NCBI GenBank assembly: GCA_000802095.1
Contig: JUEB01000017.1
Span: 124,001-188,000 of the forward strand
Reading direction: 5' to 3'
Source: Peptococcaceae bacterium BICA1-7
GTDB lineage: Bacteria > Bacillota > Desulfotomaculia > Desulfotomaculales > Desulfocucumaceae
DNA: 64,000 nucleotides
Made by a program: the position numbers and the translations under genes. The notes under the pieces are model-generated. The model saw nothing but the letters and a program-made list of their open reading frames with translations, made no database searches and was not told where the DNA came from. Below are positions 1 through 9,592 of this stretch, one piece after another; within the stretch, counting starts at the first letter, position 1; every line of letters starts with the position of its first letter.

Positions 1-1
1 A

Positions 2-832
2 TGGAGCTTCAACCTTAAAAGGTCTATAGACCCGTCCAGCCCCCGGGAAAATTTCGACCCGGTGATATTTATTACTGTTTTGGTTGTGTTGAATATTGTC
101 TACACCCTTTTCTCACTGATACAGTTCTCTTATCTGTACGGAGGTCAGGATAACAGCCTGCCCGCAAGCTTTACCTACGCCCAGTATGCCAGAAAGGGCT
201 TTTTCGAGCTTGTGGCCGTAACAATAATCAATCTTTCAATCTTTCTGGCAGGAATAAGGCACACACGTTATGACAACAAGACAACCGACACTTTGATGAA
301 GGTATTTTTAAGCCTTCTCATCATGTTTACTATAAACATGCTATTTTCCGCCCATTTTAAAATGTCCCTTTACGAGGACGCATATGGGCTCACCTATTTA
401 AGAGTTTTCGTCCATGCCTTTATATTGCTGCTTTTCCTGCTGCTGGCAGTTGGGCTTATTAAAATATGGAGAAGGGATATACCTCTTGTTAAGCTGTATA
501 TTGCTATTGCCGTCACTTTTTATACAGCTCTGAATTTTATCAATGTAGACCGTCTAATAATAAAAAGTAATATACAGCTTTATCAAAAGACAGGTCATAT
601 TGATATGGATTATCTGTCAGGCCTGTCCTATGACGCGGTCCCTGAGCTGACCCAATTCTTACGGCAAAACCCGGGGCTTTCCGATACAGGCTACGAGCCG
701 GTTGATGATACTCTGGCCCGCAAATACGATGAGCTTCAAAAACAAAGCCTGCACTGGCAATCCTTTAATTACTCAAAACTAAAGGCCAGACAGGGGCTTG
801 AGTCTTATTTAGGTTTAACGGGGACATCTTAA
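2..832 (+). CDS. DUF4173-like membrane protein, 5'-truncated by window edge
   Basis: The frame is already open at base 2, so the true start lies left of the window; the first internal GTG/ATG codons are not convincing starts. The visible part has about four hydrophobic segments (near codons 20-40, 65-85, 100-120 and 135-165) and then a soluble tail with an N-I-N-V-D stretch and a Y-D-A-V-P motif. Those features resemble the C-terminal part of DUF4173/DUF4153 integral membrane proteins of unknown function. The gene is followed by a hairpin terminator and is not obviously linked to the peptide cluster. Confidence 0.7.
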   Translation, partial: WSFNLKRSIDPSSPRENFDPVIFITVLVVLNIVYTLFSLIQFSYLYGGQDNSLPASFTYAQYARKGFFELVAVTIINLSIFLAGIRHTRYDNKTTDTLMKVFLSLLIMFTINMLFSAHFKMSLYEDAYGLTYLRVFVHAFILLLFLLLAVGLIKIWRRDIPLVKLYIAIAVTFYTALNFINVDRLIIKSNIQLYQKTGHIDMDYLSGLSYDAVPELTQFLRQNPGLSDTGYEPVDDTLARKYDELQKQSLHWQSFNYSKLKARQGLESYLGLTGTS

Positions 833-862
833 ACTGAATTACCGTGTTACCTTTTACTTTAA

Positions 863-890
863 AAAGCTTCCATAACTGAAGGCTTTTTTG
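863..890 (+). terminator. Rho-independent terminator after the DUF4173-like gene
   Basis: AAGCTTC and GAAGGCTT form a short stem with one bulge around a seven-base loop, followed by a run of T. It sits 30 bases after the stop codon of the upstream gene. Confidence 0.65.
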
Positions 891-1057
891 TCTTAAAAAA
901 ATAACAGGTGACTGTATTTTGCTTTCATATTTCAATCCCATTTCATTTCGGGGAAAAAGTGTTTATACTCTCTGTGAGGGAGGTTTGCCTCGGCCTTTCA
1001 AAAGGCCAACGGCTCATGCCCCTCAAAATATAGGGAACAGATAAGGGGGCCGGGTAT

Positions 1058-1585
1058 TTGAAAGAGAAACCTGTAATCATATATCATTGGTCGGTGAAGT
1101 ATAATAACTGGACCTTTGGGCTGGCAGCCACCGGCCAGGGGCTTTGCCGTGTGCTGCAGCCCCATGAGCCGCTGCAGGTGCTGGAGCATTGGGCGGCCAG
1201 GAACTTTCCCGCCTCTTTGCTGGTCCGGGATGAACACCGCCTAACCCCGTATGCCGCCCAGTTTGAAGAGTATTTTACCGGCTCCCGGAAAATATTTGAC
1301 CTGCCGCTGGACCTCCACGGCACCGCCTTTCAGCTATCAGTGTGGAAGGCTCTCCTGCAAATACCCTACGGTATTACAAAGACCTATTCTGAAATTGCCT
1401 CTCAAATCAGCCGCCCGGCAGCCGTCCGCGCCGTAGGAGCGGCCAATGGGGCCAACCCAATACCTATAGTGGCGCCCTGTCACCGGGTGATAGGCAAAAA
1501 CGGTCTCTTAACCGGCTACCGGGGTGGGCTGGAAGTAAAAAAAGAGCTGCTTGCCCTGGAAGGCATAACCGGAATCAGCTCCTAG
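1058..1585 (+). CDS. ogt: methylated-DNA--protein-cysteine methyltransferase (Ogt/MGMT)
   Basis: Suicide repair enzyme that moves an alkyl group from O6-alkylguanine in DNA to its own cysteine. The 175-residue product has the family active site P-C-H-R-V with Cys141, preceded by the DNA-binding segment (P-Y-G near 103 and R-A-V-G-A-A-N near 124) and followed by G-Y-R-G-G. Length is normal. The start is TTG, eight bases after a GGGGG ribosome site. Its stop codon overlaps tail-to-tail by four bases with the stop of the convergent SLC13 transporter gene, so it marks the left edge of the peptide cluster rather than a member of it. Confidence 0.93.
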   Translation: MKEKPVIIYHWSVKYNNWTFGLAATGQGLCRVLQPHEPLQVLEHWAARNFPASLLVRDEHRLTPYAAQFEEYFTGSRKIFDLPLDLHGTAFQLSVWKALLQIPYGITKTYSEIASQISRPAAVRAVGAANGANPIPIVAPCHRVIGKNGLLTGYRGGLEVKKELLALEGITGISS

Positions 1586-3447
1586 AGCAGTCCCATAGCC
1601 TTCCAGAAAGGAAACGAGACGCACACTGCAATAAGGCATATGACGACATAGATAAATGACCCTTTAATGACCTGATCGTGCCGGAACAACCTTTCTTCAG
1701 TACCGTTAAGAATGGTTAAATACATTATATTCTGGTGGGGAAAAAACCAGGAATTGCTTGAGAGCAGGGCAACCAGGCCCACAGCAAAGGGGTTTATGCC
1801 TATTGCCGAGGAAAAGGGCGCAATTGACAGCATGGTCACCAAAAGCGCCGGTGTGATTGGTAAAAAGAGTCTCAGCACCACCACAAACAGCACCACCATC
1901 AAAAGGAAAATGAGCCTGCTGTTCATAAAATACTGCAGGTAGGGAGCTATTTGATCCGATACGGCGGCGGTCAGTCCGCTGGAGGAAAGGGCATTCCCAA
2001 AGCCTATCAGGGCCCCGAAGGAAATGAGCAGATTCCAGTCTATCTCGGACCGCACATCCTGGTCCTTTAAAACCGAGCTCCCGTAGACCAGTATGAAGCT
2101 GACCAGGGCAATCCAGGCCCCGTTTACATGGTGCCAGCCTTCAGTCAAAAAGCCCAGCAGGGACACACCTATGGCCAGCAGGGCCAGTTTCTCACTTTGT
2201 GTCAGGGGTCCCAGCAGCTTCAATTGAGCCTCAATAATTTCCGGCCTGAGATTAAACCTTTCATTATAACGGTATAAAAATAAAATGGAGATATAAGAAA
2301 GCGCAAGAAAAGTAAGGGCCAGCGGCAGCGCCGCCTTAAACCAGTACCCGTAATTAATTGCACCGGCCACCCCGGGCGGCAGCAGGCCCAAAACAAGGTA
2401 GCAGACGGCGGCCCCATTCATAAACAAAACCGACATGTGGCCGAAGCCTAACAGGCAGGACATGGCCAGCCCGGCCGACCCGGGGCTGCGCCCTTTAAAA
2501 TTCAGTGTTTCAAATAGCTCCAGCAGCATGGGGCTGACCAGTGCCGCCCTGCCGTTGGAGGAGGGAATAACCGGGGTGAGAATTGTGCCCGCCAGGGTCC
2601 AGGCCAGAGTCTGCCCGGTGTAACTGGCCGGGAAGCGGCTTATCACCAGCAGCGCCAGACGGTACATCAGTCCTGTTTTGGATATGGCCGCGGTGATAGC
2701 CAGTACCCCCAGTATCAAAAACCAGGAGGGGCTTGAAAAGCCGGCGAAGGCCCTGTCGGGGCCGGCAGCCTGGAAAATCACCGCCAGCAAGGGCATGGCT
2801 AAGGATATTACGTGAGGGGAGAAAACATTCAGACCCCAGAGGGCGGTAGCCCCAAAAACTATAGTGGTTAGAACGGCATGGGAATTTTTAAGACCCAGGT
2901 GTTCCAGCAGCAAATACACTACAGCGCTCAAAGACAATACCAGGCCCAGGGCCGGTAGTCTTTTGTCCCTGAGCGGCTTTACCGCCGTTGTGGCTAAAAG
3001 GGCCTTTAACCTTTTGGGAGAACTTTCACCAGGGATGGAGGGGCTGGAGCCCGTGGTGGTGGCCAGCCTCCTGGACAGCAGTCCGGCAAAATACACCGCC
3101 AGGGAGTGGTGCTTCTCCAATAAGGAGTCGAAGCTGCTTTTGGAAAGCCTTAAAACACTAAGATCAGTGGCCGCCCTTATCCCTGCCGAGCGGGGGCTGC
3201 CGGTCAAAAGTGACATTTCGCCAAAGCACTCCCCCTCCCCCATCTGTCTTATCTCACTACCCTTTTCCGAAATTACGCTGACAGTCCCTTCAGCAACTAT
3301 GTACATGGAATCGCCGAAGTCACCGCTGCGAAAGAGCATTTCGCCCTCCCTGTAGCTCACTTCATCAAGCTCAGGCAGAATTTTAGCCCGGTCCACCCTG
3401 TCAAGGCCCGAAAAAAGGGGAATACCAAGCAATCTCAGTTTATCCAT
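1582..3447 (-). CDS. SLC13/DASS-type transporter with N-terminal cyclic-nucleotide-binding domain
   Basis: Predicted inner-membrane anion or dicarboxylate transporter. From the chosen start, residues about 10-125 form a cNMP/CRP-type sensor fold (G-D-F-G-D-S-M-Y, then C-F-G-E-M-S-L-L-T-G). The remaining ~480 residues have about 12 hydrophobic helices with P-S-S-N-G and T-P-A-L-L motifs typical of SLC13/ArsB-like permeases. The longest frame starts at 3519 and overlaps the upstream gene; the ATG at 3447 follows GGGAGG by 12 bases and begins directly at the sensor domain, so it is preferred. It is last in the NHLM export operon. The fusion suggests transport gated by cAMP, cGMP or another nucleotide. 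The substrate is unknown. Confidence 0.8.
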   Translation of the reverse strand: MDKLRLLGIPLFSGLDRVDRAKILPELDEVSYREGEMLFRSGDFGDSMYIVAEGTVSVISEKGSEIRQMGEGECFGEMSLLTGSPRSAGIRAATDLSVLRLSKSSFDSLLEKHHSLAVYFAGLLSRRLATTTGSSPSIPGESSPKRLKALLATTAVKPLRDKRLPALGLVLSLSAVVYLLLEHLGLKNSHAVLTTIVFGATALWGLNVFSPHVISLAMPLLAVIFQAAGPDRAFAGFSSPSWFLILGVLAITAAISKTGLMYRLALLVISRFPASYTGQTLAWTLAGTILTPVIPSSNGRAALVSPMLLELFETLNFKGRSPGSAGLAMSCLLGFGHMSVLFMNGAAVCYLVLGLLPPGVAGAINYGYWFKAALPLALTFLALSYISILFLYRYNERFNLRPEIIEAQLKLLGPLTQSEKLALLAIGVSLLGFLTEGWHHVNGAWIALVSFILVYGSSVLKDQDVRSEIDWNLLISFGALIGFGNALSSSGLTAAVSDQIAPYLQYFMNSRLIFLLMVVLFVVVLRLFLPITPALLVTMLSIAPFSSAIGINPFAVGLVALLSSNSWFFPHQNIMYLTILNGTEERLFRHDQVIKGSFIYVVICLIAVCVSFPFWKAMGLL

Positions 3448-3500
3448 AAGAAGAAATAACCTCCCAGTTTGAACAGGCCTTATACACTTCTTTTTGGCTG

Positions 3501-4637
3501 TCACTCCGGCAAATCCCACCCAGTACCAGAAACATTGCCGGAAGCCAGATCTATTATAGTTGTCCCTGTTAAAAAAAGAAGAATTCCCAGCTTTGCCTCT
3601 TCTGAGGTTTTGCCCTCCATGTATTGGCGGCAGATATGTTCAATATATTCTGAAGCCCTTTTTACCAGTGTCTGAAGAATTATAAAGGCCCCGGGGGAAA
3701 GGGGCGGACTCCCCATATAGTTGGCCAGCCTCCCACCTTCCCGGAAGCGGGGGTAGCCCTCCAGTCCCATGAAGAGTAAAAACCAGTCCGGCCGGTAGTT
3801 TCCGGCAGCCGCCATAATCCCCATACAGTCTGCAATAAGCTCATCCAGTATATTGTTACGGGCTGATCCGAGAACCCTGCGGGTAAAATAATGGGTGGCC
3901 TCATGCTCCCTCCGTATAGTCAGTGACATATCCAGCCACTCCTTGTGGCCCAGCCCCATTTCCCCGGCGGGGACACCGCTGTACTCCTGGCGGCTTAATA
4001 TTATAAAGGTGTCCCGGTATAATTCCTTCCTGGGAATTATACTTTTAAACTCCTCCTGCCAGTCTATTTCGGTGTATGAGGGGTTTTCACCCAGCCATTT
4101 TTTACGGTAGGACCTTATCCTGTCCCAGTTGTTGTAGCCGCTGACCAGGCAGGCCCCCATGGAGGCCGGAATATTTTCAGGCTCATTGCGGGCGGTGAAG
4201 GCCTGCACCAGCCTGACAAAATCAGGCCTGTGCCCGGCCACCAGGACAGGTATCTTTCCTGCCGGAGTCTGATACATTGATATTTGCAGCTCCCCGGGGC
4301 ATTCCAGTCCCAGACCCCGGGCCTCGGTCATTCCCTCAATGGGGGTTCCTCTTAAGGTGGCTGCCCGGTAGTTTTCAGTCAGGCTAATCCCTTCACTGAC
4401 GGGAAAGTCAAGCTGTATAAAGCGGCCATGGAGTGTATTCCAGGCTCCTGCCTCCCCGGCCTCCCGGACATACCCCGCCCAGGCCTCCACAAAGGGCTCG
4501 TCGGCCAGGGGGAAGGAGCGGTCCTCACCGGGGCTGCTTTTAAAAACACTTTTGTTGTATTCCAGCAATTCAGCCACTTCTCCGGCCCCGGCGCCTAAAG
4601 AGGCCAGAAACTCTTGCTGGCTATACAGGCAAGCCAT
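3501..4637 (-). CDS. unrecognised HEXXH (gluzincin-like) protein of the export operon
   Basis: I do not recognise a named family. The 378-residue protein has no signal peptide or membrane helix. It carries a zinc-protease motif H245-E-A-T-H249 followed by D-E-L-I-A-D with E266 and D270, that is HEXXH then ExxxD, the arrangement of gluzincin metallopeptidases. It starts seven bases after a perfect AGGAGG. It lies 20 bases downstream of the second ABC exporter and upstream of the SLC13 transporter, all one strand, so co-transcription is very likely. By inference it could be a cytoplasmic protease that trims or degrades leader or modified peptide, or an immunity factor. The substrate is not shown by sequence. 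Confidence 0.6.
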   Translation of the reverse strand: MACLYSQQEFLASLGAGAGEVAELLEYNKSVFKSSPGEDRSFPLADEPFVEAWAGYVREAGEAGAWNTLHGRFIQLDFPVSEGISLTENYRAATLRGTPIEGMTEARGLGLECPGELQISMYQTPAGKIPVLVAGHRPDFVRLVQAFTARNEPENIPASMGACLVSGYNNWDRIRSYRKKWLGENPSYTEIDWQEEFKSIIPRKELYRDTFIILSRQEYSGVPAGEMGLGHKEWLDMSLTIRREHEATHYFTRRVLGSARNNILDELIADCMGIMAAAGNYRPDWFLLFMGLEGYPRFREGGRLANYMGSPPLSPGAFIILQTLVKRASEYIEHICRQYMEGKTSEEAKLGILLFLTGTTIIDLASGNVSGTGWDLPE

Positions 4638-4657
4638 TATCCATCCTCCTATAAAAC

Positions 4658-7369
4658 CTAGGCCAGCTGTCTCCTGGCCAGTTCGGTAAAGACCCCGTTC
4701 CGGTCCATCAGCTCCGCATAGGTTCCTTCCTCCACTATTCTCCCCTTATCCATTACCACGATCCTATCGCAGTTTAAGATGGTGCTCAGGCGGTGGGCTA
4801 TGACCACCCGGGTGGCTCTCAGGCTATCCAGACTCTGGCTGACAATGGCCTGGGTGCGGTTATCCAGGGCGCTAGTGGCCTCATCGAAAAATAATATTTT
4901 GGGCCTGCTGACAATGGCCCGGGCTATTAAAAGCCTCTGCCTCTGTCCCCCGGAAAATGTGCCGGCCCCTTCGCTGATCACGGTGTGCATGCCCATGGGC
5001 ATATCTTCTATGTCTTTATCCAGTCCCGCCATTTTTGCCGCCTCCATGGCGTCATCCAGGGTGAGATTGGGGTTGGACCCCACAATATTGGTGAATATGT
5101 CTCCGGCCATAAGCTTACCGTTTTGCAGCACAACTCCCAGCTGCCTGCGCAGTGACCTTATATCCACCTTATCCATGTCGTGCCCGTTATAGTAAACACT
5201 GCCGGACTGGGGCCTTTCAAAGCCCAGCAGCACGCGGAAAAGTGTGGATTTCCCGCTGCCCGACGGCCCCACCAGCCCCACGTACTCGCCCTCACTGATG
5301 TGCAGGCTGACATCGTCCAGGGCCAGGGGACCGTCTTCCCTATACCGGAAGCAAAGGTGGCTTACCTCTATATCTCCGCTCAGAGTGCCCGGGTCAGCCT
5401 TGGCCTCGCTGTATTCAGGCATGGTTTCCAGAATGGGCTTGGCCTTTTCATAGAGGGGAACTATCATATTAACGACCATAAAGGACTGGGACAGGGCAAC
5501 CATGGCGGTCAGGAAAGTTGTAAAGGCACTGTTGAAGGCTATAAATTTCCCCGGTGATAAAGTAGAGCCGGTAGCACTGGCCACAGTATAAAAAAGTATC
5601 ATTGAGGCTATCACAGGGAAAAGAGCGTTAAAGGTATTCAGGTGATTGGCGATGTTTTCTTTTTTAAAGGCTATGGTTCTCTCCCTGTTGAATTCTCCGG
5701 ACCAGCGGTAAAAAGCCCTTTTCTCAGCCCCCGCCACCTTAAATTTGGCGATCCCCCCGATCAGCTGAAGAACCATACCGGATATTTTATTGGAGATGTC
5801 CACCAGCAGCCGCTCGTACCTTATCTGGGCGTAGCTCAGGGAAAGCATGATCACCAGGGCCACTGCGGTAATAGCGGTGGCGATAAACGCCAGCTTCACA
5901 TCGTAGTAAAAGATCAGTCCCAGGTTAAAAATAGAGAATATACTGGATAAAATGGTGGTAATGGTTATACCGGACACGAGGCTGTAGATGGCGCTGATGC
6001 CCAGGGCCCGCATGGCCAGCTCCCCGGCGGAGAATTGTTTAAAAAAAGGCACCGGGAGGCTTAAAAGCCTGTCCCAGACAGCGGCCTGGGTACAGCCCTC
6101 CATCTTTCCCTGAACTCTTAGCATGGCAAAGGAGCGGGTCAGCTGAAAAATCATCTCGGCAAAGGCCACTGTCCCCAGAAAAAAGGCTATTTGCAGCAGC
6201 TGCGCCCTTTCCCCCCCGGGAATAACGGTGTCAAAGACAATCCCCGTGGCAACGGGCACAACCATCCCTAAAAGGCCTCCCAGGAGCCCCATGATCAAAA
6301 TCATGGACAGGTCTCTCTTCCAGGTGCTTTCAACAGAAAATAGCAGCAGGTCTTTTATGGTCATTACCTTATCCGGAAAAGGCCGGTAAAAGGAGAATGC
6401 AAAGGGCTTAACCCCACCGGCCACACCGGCGTCAATTTTTACACCTTTCCTGCCGGTGGGGTCATAAAGCTCATAGTCCGATGGCGACAGGGGGATCAGC
6501 GCCACCGGCCTGCCGTCCTCCTCCATGTAGGCCAGCAGGGGGCCGTTATCCCTCCTCCACCACTCACCCTTTAGGGCCACCTGCCGTGTCCTGAAGCGTG
6601 AAACCCTGGCTATGTCCCCCAGCGGGTCTTTGGAGGGGTTTTCCCTGATGGCCGGGGGCAATGGCACTATTCTCATCTTCATCATACTTCCCACCCGCAG
6701 GCAGGCCTGAAAAAGGGGGTCTTCCGTAGTGTCTTCGGGGTGCTCCCCCTTTTTTTTCCTCTCTGTTACAGAAACCAGCCGGGCTATGGCAGTATCCATA
6801 AAGGCGCGGTCATTCTCCACCCTTGCCTGAATACGGTCGGTATCCTCCTGCTCCCGGCTTTGCCGAAGGCTTACAGCCCGGGAGAGGGCCAGGCTGTGAT
6901 AACTGCCCAGTGTCATCTCTGTCCCGTCTTCGGTGGCCCCAGTCACCAGTAAACCTCCACCGGAGGGATCAAAGTGAGCCCCGGGTGATTCTTTCAGGTC
7001 CAGAGCCCCGGCTAAAGCCTTCAGCCAGCCATTTACCAGCGCCAATATCTGGTTCCCGGACTCTTCCCCTCGGGCCAACTGATAAAAATTTTCCAGGGTC
7101 AGCCGCCCAAGGCTTGTCCCGGTAAGTCCTGCGGCCAATAGACCTGTTTTTTCTTCCGGGTCCCCGATGCCAAAAAGTAGGTCCCCTTCCCGGGCATCAA
7201 AAAGATAGTGCCTTGATCCCATCGGTCGGTTATCTTCAAGGGGCACAGAAAAAACCGCTAGCTTACCGCCGGCCACAAACCAGACAGAGCCCGGGTCGGT
7301 CAATAAAACCGGCTTGTTCCCTTCCACCGGAATGGTCCCCTCTTTTACAAAGCTATTGGCCAACGACAT
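4658..7369 (-). CDS. NHLM-type bacteriocin ABC exporter, ATP-binding/permease subunit without C39 peptidase
   Basis: Half-transporter predicted to pair with the neighbouring peptidase-ABC protein in exporting leader-cleaved peptide. The ~330-residue N-terminal part is soluble and unusual (a sensor-like region where C39 normally sits). A six-helix permease domain follows at roughly 350-620, then a nucleotide-binding domain with Walker A G-P-S-G-S-G-K-S-T, signature S-G-G-Q-R-Q-R, Walker B L-F-F-D-E-A-T-S-A-L-D and switch I-A-H-R. At 903 residues it matches the long second ABC protein of NHLM clusters. It starts 15 bases after the previous stop, and the ribosome site is weak (AGCAGGGA). Confidence 0.9.
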   Translation of the reverse strand: MSLANSFVKEGTIPVEGNKPVLLTDPGSVWFVAGGKLAVFSVPLEDNRPMGSRHYLFDAREGDLLFGIGDPEEKTGLLAAGLTGTSLGRLTLENFYQLARGEESGNQILALVNGWLKALAGALDLKESPGAHFDPSGGGLLVTGATEDGTEMTLGSYHSLALSRAVSLRQSREQEDTDRIQARVENDRAFMDTAIARLVSVTERKKKGEHPEDTTEDPLFQACLRVGSMMKMRIVPLPPAIRENPSKDPLGDIARVSRFRTRQVALKGEWWRRDNGPLLAYMEEDGRPVALIPLSPSDYELYDPTGRKGVKIDAGVAGGVKPFAFSFYRPFPDKVMTIKDLLLFSVESTWKRDLSMILIMGLLGGLLGMVVPVATGIVFDTVIPGGERAQLLQIAFFLGTVAFAEMIFQLTRSFAMLRVQGKMEGCTQAAVWDRLLSLPVPFFKQFSAGELAMRALGISAIYSLVSGITITTILSSIFSIFNLGLIFYYDVKLAFIATAITAVALVIMLSLSYAQIRYERLLVDISNKISGMVLQLIGGIAKFKVAGAEKRAFYRWSGEFNRERTIAFKKENIANHLNTFNALFPVIASMILFYTVASATGSTLSPGKFIAFNSAFTTFLTAMVALSQSFMVVNMIVPLYEKAKPILETMPEYSEAKADPGTLSGDIEVSHLCFRYREDGPLALDDVSLHISEGEYVGLVGPSGSGKSTLFRVLLGFERPQSGSVYYNGHDMDKVDIRSLRRQLGVVLQNGKLMAGDIFTNIVGSNPNLTLDDAMEAAKMAGLDKDIEDMPMGMHTVISEGAGTFSGGQRQRLLIARAIVSRPKILFFDEATSALDNRTQAIVSQSLDSLRATRVVIAHRLSTILNCDRIVVMDKGRIVEEGTYAELMDRNGVFTELARRQLA

Positions 7370-7384
7370 ACAATCACATCCCTG

Positions 7385-9556
7385 CTAGCCGGCGTTGATC
7401 AGGCCGGAGTAATGCCCTTCGATATTGATAAGCTCTTCATGGGGTCCCCGCTGGACCACCCTGCCTTTTTCCAGCACTATTATCTCATCGCAGTCCCTTA
7501 TGGTGCTAAGGCGGTGGGCCACAATAACACAGGTGCACCCACGTCTTCTTATGTTTTCGTCAACCAGTTTTTCAGTAAGGGGGTCCAGTGCGCTGGTAGC
7601 CTCATCCATCACCAGTATAGAAGGATTGCCGGCCAGGGCCCGGGCAATTTCCAGCCTCTGCCTCTGCCCGCCGCTAAAATTAGTCCCCCCCTCATCCATT
7701 AAGGCGTCGTAGCCCCCTGGCCTGGAGGTAATATCGTCATGTATGCAGGCGTCCTTGGCCGCCCGAACAATGTCCAGCTCGGAGATGGAATGGTCCCATA
7801 GTGTAATATTATCCCGTACACTCCCCTCGAACATGGAAATCTCCTGGTCCACCACCGCCAGGGAGTTGTTCAGCGCCGCCCTGGGCAGTTCCTTTCTTAC
7901 CCGGCCGTCAAGAAATATTTCACCGGACCAGGGCTGGTAAAGGCCGGCTATTATTTTGGCCACTGTTGACTTTCCGCTGCCCGATCCTCCCACCAGGGCC
8001 ACCCGGGACCCCGGGCTCAGACTTATACTAAAATCCTCCAGCAGGGGAGGCTCCAGCCTGCTGTATCCAAAGCTCACCGCCCGCAGCTCCACATAGCCCT
8101 GAAGTTTTCTGATGCCTCCGGGGGGAGTGCCGGACTGATCCTCCCCGGCCTGCACATCCACGGGGTATTTCATTACATCGTCCAGGCGGTTCATATCCCC
8201 TTCCATTTCCTGAAGCTGCCCGCCCAGTCCCACCAGGCCTATAACAGGGGTCATAAAGCTGGTCATCAGGCTCTGAAAGGCCACCAGCCCCCCTATGGTC
8301 AATTTGCCGCTCAGCACAATATAGCCCCCAAAAACAAGGACCACGGCGTTGGTTATGGCGTTTAAGAAGGTGGGAATAGCCGAGAGAAGCTGGGTGGGCA
8401 CCCCTGACTCCTGCTCGGAGTTCAGCAGCTTGGCCTGTTGCCCTGCCCATTTGGAGAAAAAGTCCGACTCCGATCCTGTTGCCTTCAAAGTCTCTATTAT
8501 CTGCAGACCGGACATGGAGGTTCCGTAAAATGCCCCCCTGTCATTTAACAGTCTGCGGTTAAGGTCGGTCCTTTTTTCAGAAACATATTTAAGATAGGCC
8601 ACATTGGCTGCGGCTGTGACCACACCCACCAGGGCCAGCGGCACACTGAACTGGACCATGAGGAAAAAGTAAAATACTATAGTGATAAGGTTTAGCACAT
8701 TGGTGGCCAATTGTCCGGTAAGCAGATCGGCCACCCTGTCATTACTCTTTACCCGGGAGCTGATGTCACCGGCGTAGCGCTGGGAGAAAAACTCCACCGG
8801 AAGCCGGAGTATATGCCACAGAAACTGACCGGAGGAGCTTAAGGCCACCTTTGTTTTCAGCCTCAGCAGATAATAGCTCTGCAGCCAGGTCAAAACACCC
8901 CTTAAAGCCGCGGTCATACCCATTCCCAGCAACAGGGGCATCAGCCAGCTGTCCTTTCCCCCCAGCAGAATGTCATCCACAAAAATTTTAGAAAAGATAG
9001 GTATAACCAGACCCGGAATGACCATGGCCAGCCCCACCAGTATCACGTAGGTAAGGGCGGTCTCGGACCCCTTAAGCCTTTTCTTGAGAGCTGTGACTAT
9101 ATGCGGCCTGTCCCCGCCCGCCTTAAAATCAGGCCCCGGCTGAAAGGTCAGCACAATGCCGGTAAAGGCCTCATCAAACTCCTCCTCGGAAACAGTCTTG
9201 GGTCCCTCCCCGGGGTCGTTTAAATATACCATCCCTTCCCCAAAGCCCTCCAGCACGAGGAAGTGGTTGAAATTCCAGTGTATGATCATGGGTAGAGGCA
9301 ATTCCCTAAGTGCGGCAGGCTCCTTGCGGTAGCCCTTTACCTCCAGGCCGTATTTCCGCCCGGCCTTCACCATATTGCTGGCCTTGCTGCCGTCACGGGA
9401 GACACCGCACTCTATGCGCAGTTCCTCCAGGGGCACGTATTTACCGAAGTAGCCCAGAATCATGGCCAAAGACGCCGCCCCGCACTCCACCGCCTCCATC
9501 TGAAGAACAGTGGGAACCTTGGCCCTCTTTCCCTTTTTACCGATCTTAAACAGCAC
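7385..9556 (-). CDS. NHLM-type C39 peptidase/ABC exporter
   Basis: Membrane exporter that should cut the precursors after the VAGG leader end and pump out the core. The N-terminal C39 cysteine-peptidase domain shows the catalytic Cys in Q-M-E-A-V-E-C-G-A-A-S-L-A, the His in W-N-F-N-H-F-L-V-L-E and the Asp in Y-L-N-D-P-G (34, 107 and 123 in the longest frame). Six transmembrane helices follow, then an ATPase with G-G-S-G-S-G-K-S-T, F-S-G-G-Q-R-Q-R and V-M-D-E-A-T-S-A-L-D. The longest frame begins at a TTG at 9583. The GTG at 9556, five bases after AGGGG, fits better and removes nine Arg-rich residues. The product is 723 residues long, normal for the family. Confidence 0.92.
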   Translation of the reverse strand: MLFKIGKKGKRAKVPTVLQMEAVECGAASLAMILGYFGKYVPLEELRIECGVSRDGSKASNMVKAGRKYGLEVKGYRKEPAALRELPLPMIIHWNFNHFLVLEGFGEGMVYLNDPGEGPKTVSEEEFDEAFTGIVLTFQPGPDFKAGGDRPHIVTALKKRLKGSETALTYVILVGLAMVIPGLVIPIFSKIFVDDILLGGKDSWLMPLLLGMGMTAALRGVLTWLQSYYLLRLKTKVALSSSGQFLWHILRLPVEFFSQRYAGDISSRVKSNDRVADLLTGQLATNVLNLITIVFYFFLMVQFSVPLALVGVVTAAANVAYLKYVSEKRTDLNRRLLNDRGAFYGTSMSGLQIIETLKATGSESDFFSKWAGQQAKLLNSEQESGVPTQLLSAIPTFLNAITNAVVLVFGGYIVLSGKLTIGGLVAFQSLMTSFMTPVIGLVGLGGQLQEMEGDMNRLDDVMKYPVDVQAGEDQSGTPPGGIRKLQGYVELRAVSFGYSRLEPPLLEDFSISLSPGSRVALVGGSGSGKSTVAKIIAGLYQPWSGEIFLDGRVRKELPRAALNNSLAVVDQEISMFEGSVRDNITLWDHSISELDIVRAAKDACIHDDITSRPGGYDALMDEGGTNFSGGQRQRLEIARALAGNPSILVMDEATSALDPLTEKLVDENIRRRGCTCVIVAHRLSTIRDCDEIIVLEKGRVVQRGPHEELINIEGHYSGLINAG

Positions 9557-9592
9557 TCTCACCCCTGTCCGCCGCCTCCACAATACTATAAG

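Noticed and set aside
1084-1323. Minus-strand frames overlapping the ogt gene
   Set aside because: Shadow of a clear Ogt gene; no ribosome site.
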